Below are positions 61,837 to 64,000 of a stretch of 64,000 bases of DNA, piece by piece. This DNA comes from Novosphingobium aquimarinum (lineage in GTDB: Bacteria; Pseudomonadota; Alphaproteobacteria; Sphingomonadales; Sphingomonadaceae), in the NCBI RefSeq assembly GCF_009746585.1, contig NZ_WRPO01000016.1, forward strand, positions 1 to 64,000. The letters run 5' to 3'. How positions within the stretch are numbered: the first letter of the stretch is position 1; every line of letters begins with the position of its first letter. The position numbers and the translations under genes were made by a program. A model generated the notes under the pieces. That model was not told the DNA's origin. It saw only the letters and a list, made by a program, of their open reading frames with translations, and made no database searches.

Positions 61837-62895
61837 ATGGACGCCAGTTCCAAGCCCGTCTCCCCGCTGTTGCTCGACTGGTACGACAGCCATGCCCGCG
61901 TGTTGCCGTGGCGCGCGCCGCCCGGTGCACCGCTGCCCGATCCTTACCGCGTATGGCTGTCCGAAGTGATGCTGCAGCAGACCACGGTGGCAGCGGTGAA
62001 GAGCTACTTCGCCGAGTTCACCCGCCGCTGGCCGACCGTGCGCGATCTCGCGGCGGCGGACGAGGGCGAGGTCATGGCCGCCTGGGCGGGCCTCGGCTAC
62101 TATGCGCGGGCGCGCAACTTGCTCGCCTGCGCACGCGAAGTCGCGGCGCGGGGCGGGGCGTTTCCCGATACGGAAGCGGAACTGCGCGCGCTGCCGGGGC
62201 TGGGCGCTTATACTGCGGCGGCGGTGGCGGCGATCGCCTTCGGGCGGCGCGCGGTGGTGGTCGACGCCAATGTCGAGCGCGTGGTCGCGCGGCTGTTCGA
62301 CTTGCGGACGCCGCTGCCCGGCGTGCGCCCCGCGATCCGCGCCGCTGCCGAGACGATCACGCCGGACCAGCGCGCGGGCGATTTCGCGCAAGCGATGATG
62401 GACCTCGGCGCCACGATCTGCACGTCGCGCAACCCGCGCTGCCTGCTGTGTCCGCTCTCGGCCTTGTGCGAAGCCCGCGCGGCGGGAGACCCGGAAGCCT
62501 TGCCGGTCAAGGCACCGAAAAAGGCCAAGCTGCAGCGCCAGGGGCGCGCCTTCTGGATCGAGCGCGACGACGCGGTCTGGCTGGTGCGGCGGCCGGGGCG
62601 GGGCATGCTGGGCGGAATGCGGGCGCTGCCCGACGATGGCTGGCATGCGGGCAGCGACGGCACTGCGCCGCCGCCGCTCGCCGGGCCTTGGGAAGCGGCG
62701 GGGTCGGTCAGCCACGGCTTCACCCATTTCGGCCTCGACTTGCACCTTGCGCTGTACCTTGGCGCGGATTGGGCTAGTCTCGGCGGCGACGAGGGCGAAT
62801 GGTGGCCGCTCGACCGGCTCGAGGAGGCCGGCCTGCCCACCCTCTTCGCCAAGGCCGCGAGGCGCGCGCTGGCGGCAACGGGAGAAGACGCCTGA
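61837..62895 (+). CDS. mutY: A/G-specific adenine glycosylase
   Basis: 352 residues. Removes adenine opposite 8-oxoguanine. Helix-hairpin-helix ALPGLGAYTAAAVAAIAFGR with the catalytic Asp in VVDANVERVV, the [4Fe-4S] cysteines CTSRNPRCLLCPLSALC near 195-211, and a C-terminal NUDIX-like domain (VSHGFTHFGLDLHL). Confidence 0.95.
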   Translation: MDASSKPVSPLLLDWYDSHARVLPWRAPPGAPLPDPYRVWLSEVMLQQTTVAAVKSYFAEFTRRWPTVRDLAAADEGEVMAAWAGLGYYARARNLLACAREVAARGGAFPDTEAELRALPGLGAYTAAAVAAIAFGRRAVVVDANVERVVARLFDLRTPLPGVRPAIRAAAETITPDQRAGDFAQAMMDLGATICTSRNPRCLLCPLSALCEARAAGDPEALPVKAPKKAKLQRQGRAFWIERDDAVWLVRRPGRGMLGGMRALPDDGWHAGSDGTAPPPLAGPWEAAGSVSHGFTHFGLDLHLALYLGADWASLGGDEGEWWPLDRLEEAGLPTLFAKAARRALAATGEDA

Positions 62896-62924
62896 CCGAT
62901 AGCATCAGCAATCTGGCCGCGGCG

Positions 62925-64000
62925 ATGGACCGCCGCATGCTGCTGCGCCTGGGTGCGGCGGCCGGGCTGAGCGCGGCGGCGCTGCCGGTGCTGGGCCGCG
63001 CGACACGGAGTCACGAGCTGGCGCCCAACGTGCGCGCCCTGATCGAGCGCTGGGTCGGGCCGGGGAAGTTTCCAGGCCTCGTCGCCTCACTGGCGCTGCC
63101 GGGGCGCGATCCCGAATGGATCGCGCGCGGTACCGACGGCTTCACCGATTTCGACGCGGTCGGGCCGGATAGCCTGTTCCGGATCTATTCGATGACCAAG
63201 CCGATCACCGGCATGGCGGCGATGCAGCTGATCGCCGAGGGCAAGCTGGCGCTCGACCAACCGCTGCACGACATCCTGCCGGCGTTCCGCAACATGCAGG
63301 TACAGGATACTTACGACGGTTCGATCACCGCGCTGCACCCGGCACCGCGCTGGATCACGATCCGCAACCTCGTCACGCATACCTCGGGGCTCGGCTACGT
63401 CATCATCCAGCAAGGCCCGATCCGCGATCTGATGCAGGACAAGGGCGTGGTGCCTGGCGTGATCAGCCGGATCAAACTGCCCGGCCTGTTCCGCGGCGAC
63501 CCGGTGAAAGGGCTCGATACTTTCGCCGATCGGCTGGCCGAAGTGCCGCTGGTCTACGATCCCGGCACCCGCTGGAGCTATTCGGCCGGGCTCGACCTGA
63601 TGGGCCGCGTGATCGAGGTCGTCTCAGGCAAGAGCTTCCCCCAATACCTTCAGGATACGATCTTCGGCCCGCTTGGCATGACCAGCACCTGGTTCCAGGT
63701 GCCGCAGCGCGAGGCCCACCGGCTCACCACCAATCATGCCGTGATCGCGGATCGGCTGGTGCCGATCGATCCGGGCGAGACATCGATCTTTCTCGATCCG
63801 CCGCCGTTCCCGATGGGCGGGGCGGGGCTGGTCAGCAGTCCGCGCGATTACGACCGTTTCCTGCGCATGCTCGCGCAAGGGGGGACGTTCGGCGGCAAGC
63901 GCGTGCTCGATGAACGCGCAGTGCGGATGGGCACGAGCAACTTGCTCCCCGAAGGCATCGTCCTGCCGACTATGTTCGGCGGCGCGGACAGCGGCTTCGG
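62925..64000 (+). CDS. Exported serine hydrolase, beta-lactamase family (3' end outside window)
   Basis: More than 358 residues. The ATG at 62925 gives DRRMLLRLGAAAGLSAAALP, a twin-arginine signal. The serine motif is IYSMTKPITGMAAMQL (SxxK) and the second motif is YSAGLDLMGRVIE (Y-x-G/N). An in-frame CTG at 62892, with GGGAG 7 nt upstream and overlapping the mutY stop (C-TGA), would add 11 residues (LTDSISNLAAA) and is an alternative start. Esterase/D-peptidase activity is likely; substrate unknown. Confidence 0.85.
   Translation, partial: MDRRMLLRLGAAAGLSAAALPVLGRATRSHELAPNVRALIERWVGPGKFPGLVASLALPGRDPEWIARGTDGFTDFDAVGPDSLFRIYSMTKPITGMAAMQLIAEGKLALDQPLHDILPAFRNMQVQDTYDGSITALHPAPRWITIRNLVTHTSGLGYVIIQQGPIRDLMQDKGVVPGVISRIKLPGLFRGDPVKGLDTFADRLAEVPLVYDPGTRWSYSAGLDLMGRVIEVVSGKSFPQYLQDTIFGPLGMTSTWFQVPQREAHRLTTNHAVIADRLVPIDPGETSIFLDPPPFPMGGAGLVSSPRDYDRFLRMLAQGGTFGGKRVLDERAVRMGTSNLLPEGIVLPTMFGGADSGF

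Noticed and set aside
1..64000. CRISPR array, tRNA or rRNA genes, prophage
   Set aside because: No regularly spaced direct repeats, no cloverleaf in the intergenic gaps and no rRNA sequence; no phage structural genes were recognised.

Overview
The window is GC-rich, densely packed DNA that looks like the chromosome of an alphaproteobacterium, most likely a sphingomonad (Sphingomonadales, Novosphingobium/Erythrobacter-like). The evidence is the combination of a coxB-coxA-ctaB-ctaG-coxC-DUF983-SURF1 cluster, a pyrE-pdxJ-acpS-lepB operon, argH-lipoprotein-lysA, smc beside a DsbA pair, DUF721 and mutY, and very short gene spacing with ATGA/GTGA overlaps. No search was possible, so the taxon is an inference.

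Region 1 (1-5089) looks accessory. It holds the 5' end of an IS3-type transposase gene, a TetR regulator, and a divergently transcribed single-chain cytochrome P450:reductase fusion (CYP102/BM3 type). A 26-bp perfect palindrome lies between the last two and is probably the operator. About 750 bp without a recognisable gene follows, including a 7-bp tandem repeat. Region 2 (5090-16000) is core metabolism: a TlpA-like lipoprotein, argH, a small lipoprotein, lysA and a siroheme-synthase-like gene on the plus strand. A long minus-strand operon runs pyrE > serine hydrolase > pdxJ > acpS > lepB > AI-2E permease > DUF3089 > ruvX. Region 3 (16030-22710) is the aa3-type cytochrome c oxidase cluster with its assembly factors, led by a good sigma-70-like promoter.

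Region 4 (22729-31512) carries thrC, an rRNA-methyltransferase-like gene, folB, the molybdopterin genes moaA-moaD-moaE, rplU-rpmA with a strong terminator, and two related GNAT acetyltransferases. Region 5 (31549-48733) has ygfZ, a LysR/pirin/nitroreductase group, a dihydroorotase-like amidohydrolase with an altered metal motif, rarD, cell-envelope small proteins, astD, selO, an alpha/beta hydrolase, a glycosyltransferase, a YfgM-like TPR protein, bamB and an ICMT-like membrane methyltransferase. Region 6 (48950-64000) has gshA, rsmE, an M20 peptidase, ubiA, an SRAP (HMCES/YedK) protein, a SoxR regulon pair (VOC protein and soxR with a near-perfect soxbox), a BrnTA toxin-antitoxin module, smc, two DsbA-like thiol oxidoreductases, DUF721, mutY and a truncated Tat-exported serine hydrolase.

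Beyond the genes, the main signals are structural. Two dispersed inverted-repeat families each occur twice: an approximately 85-bp long hairpin (13414 and 53661), and REP-doublet elements with compensating stem changes (39728 and 54496). The SoxR box is placed to drive the VOC gene. Three genes (rsmE, SRAP and the last hydrolase) have their most plausible start at a CTG or ATC codon. A terminator-like hairpin lies inside the 5' coding region of the DUF983 gene. No CRISPR array, rRNA, tRNA, prophage or known riboswitch was seen.
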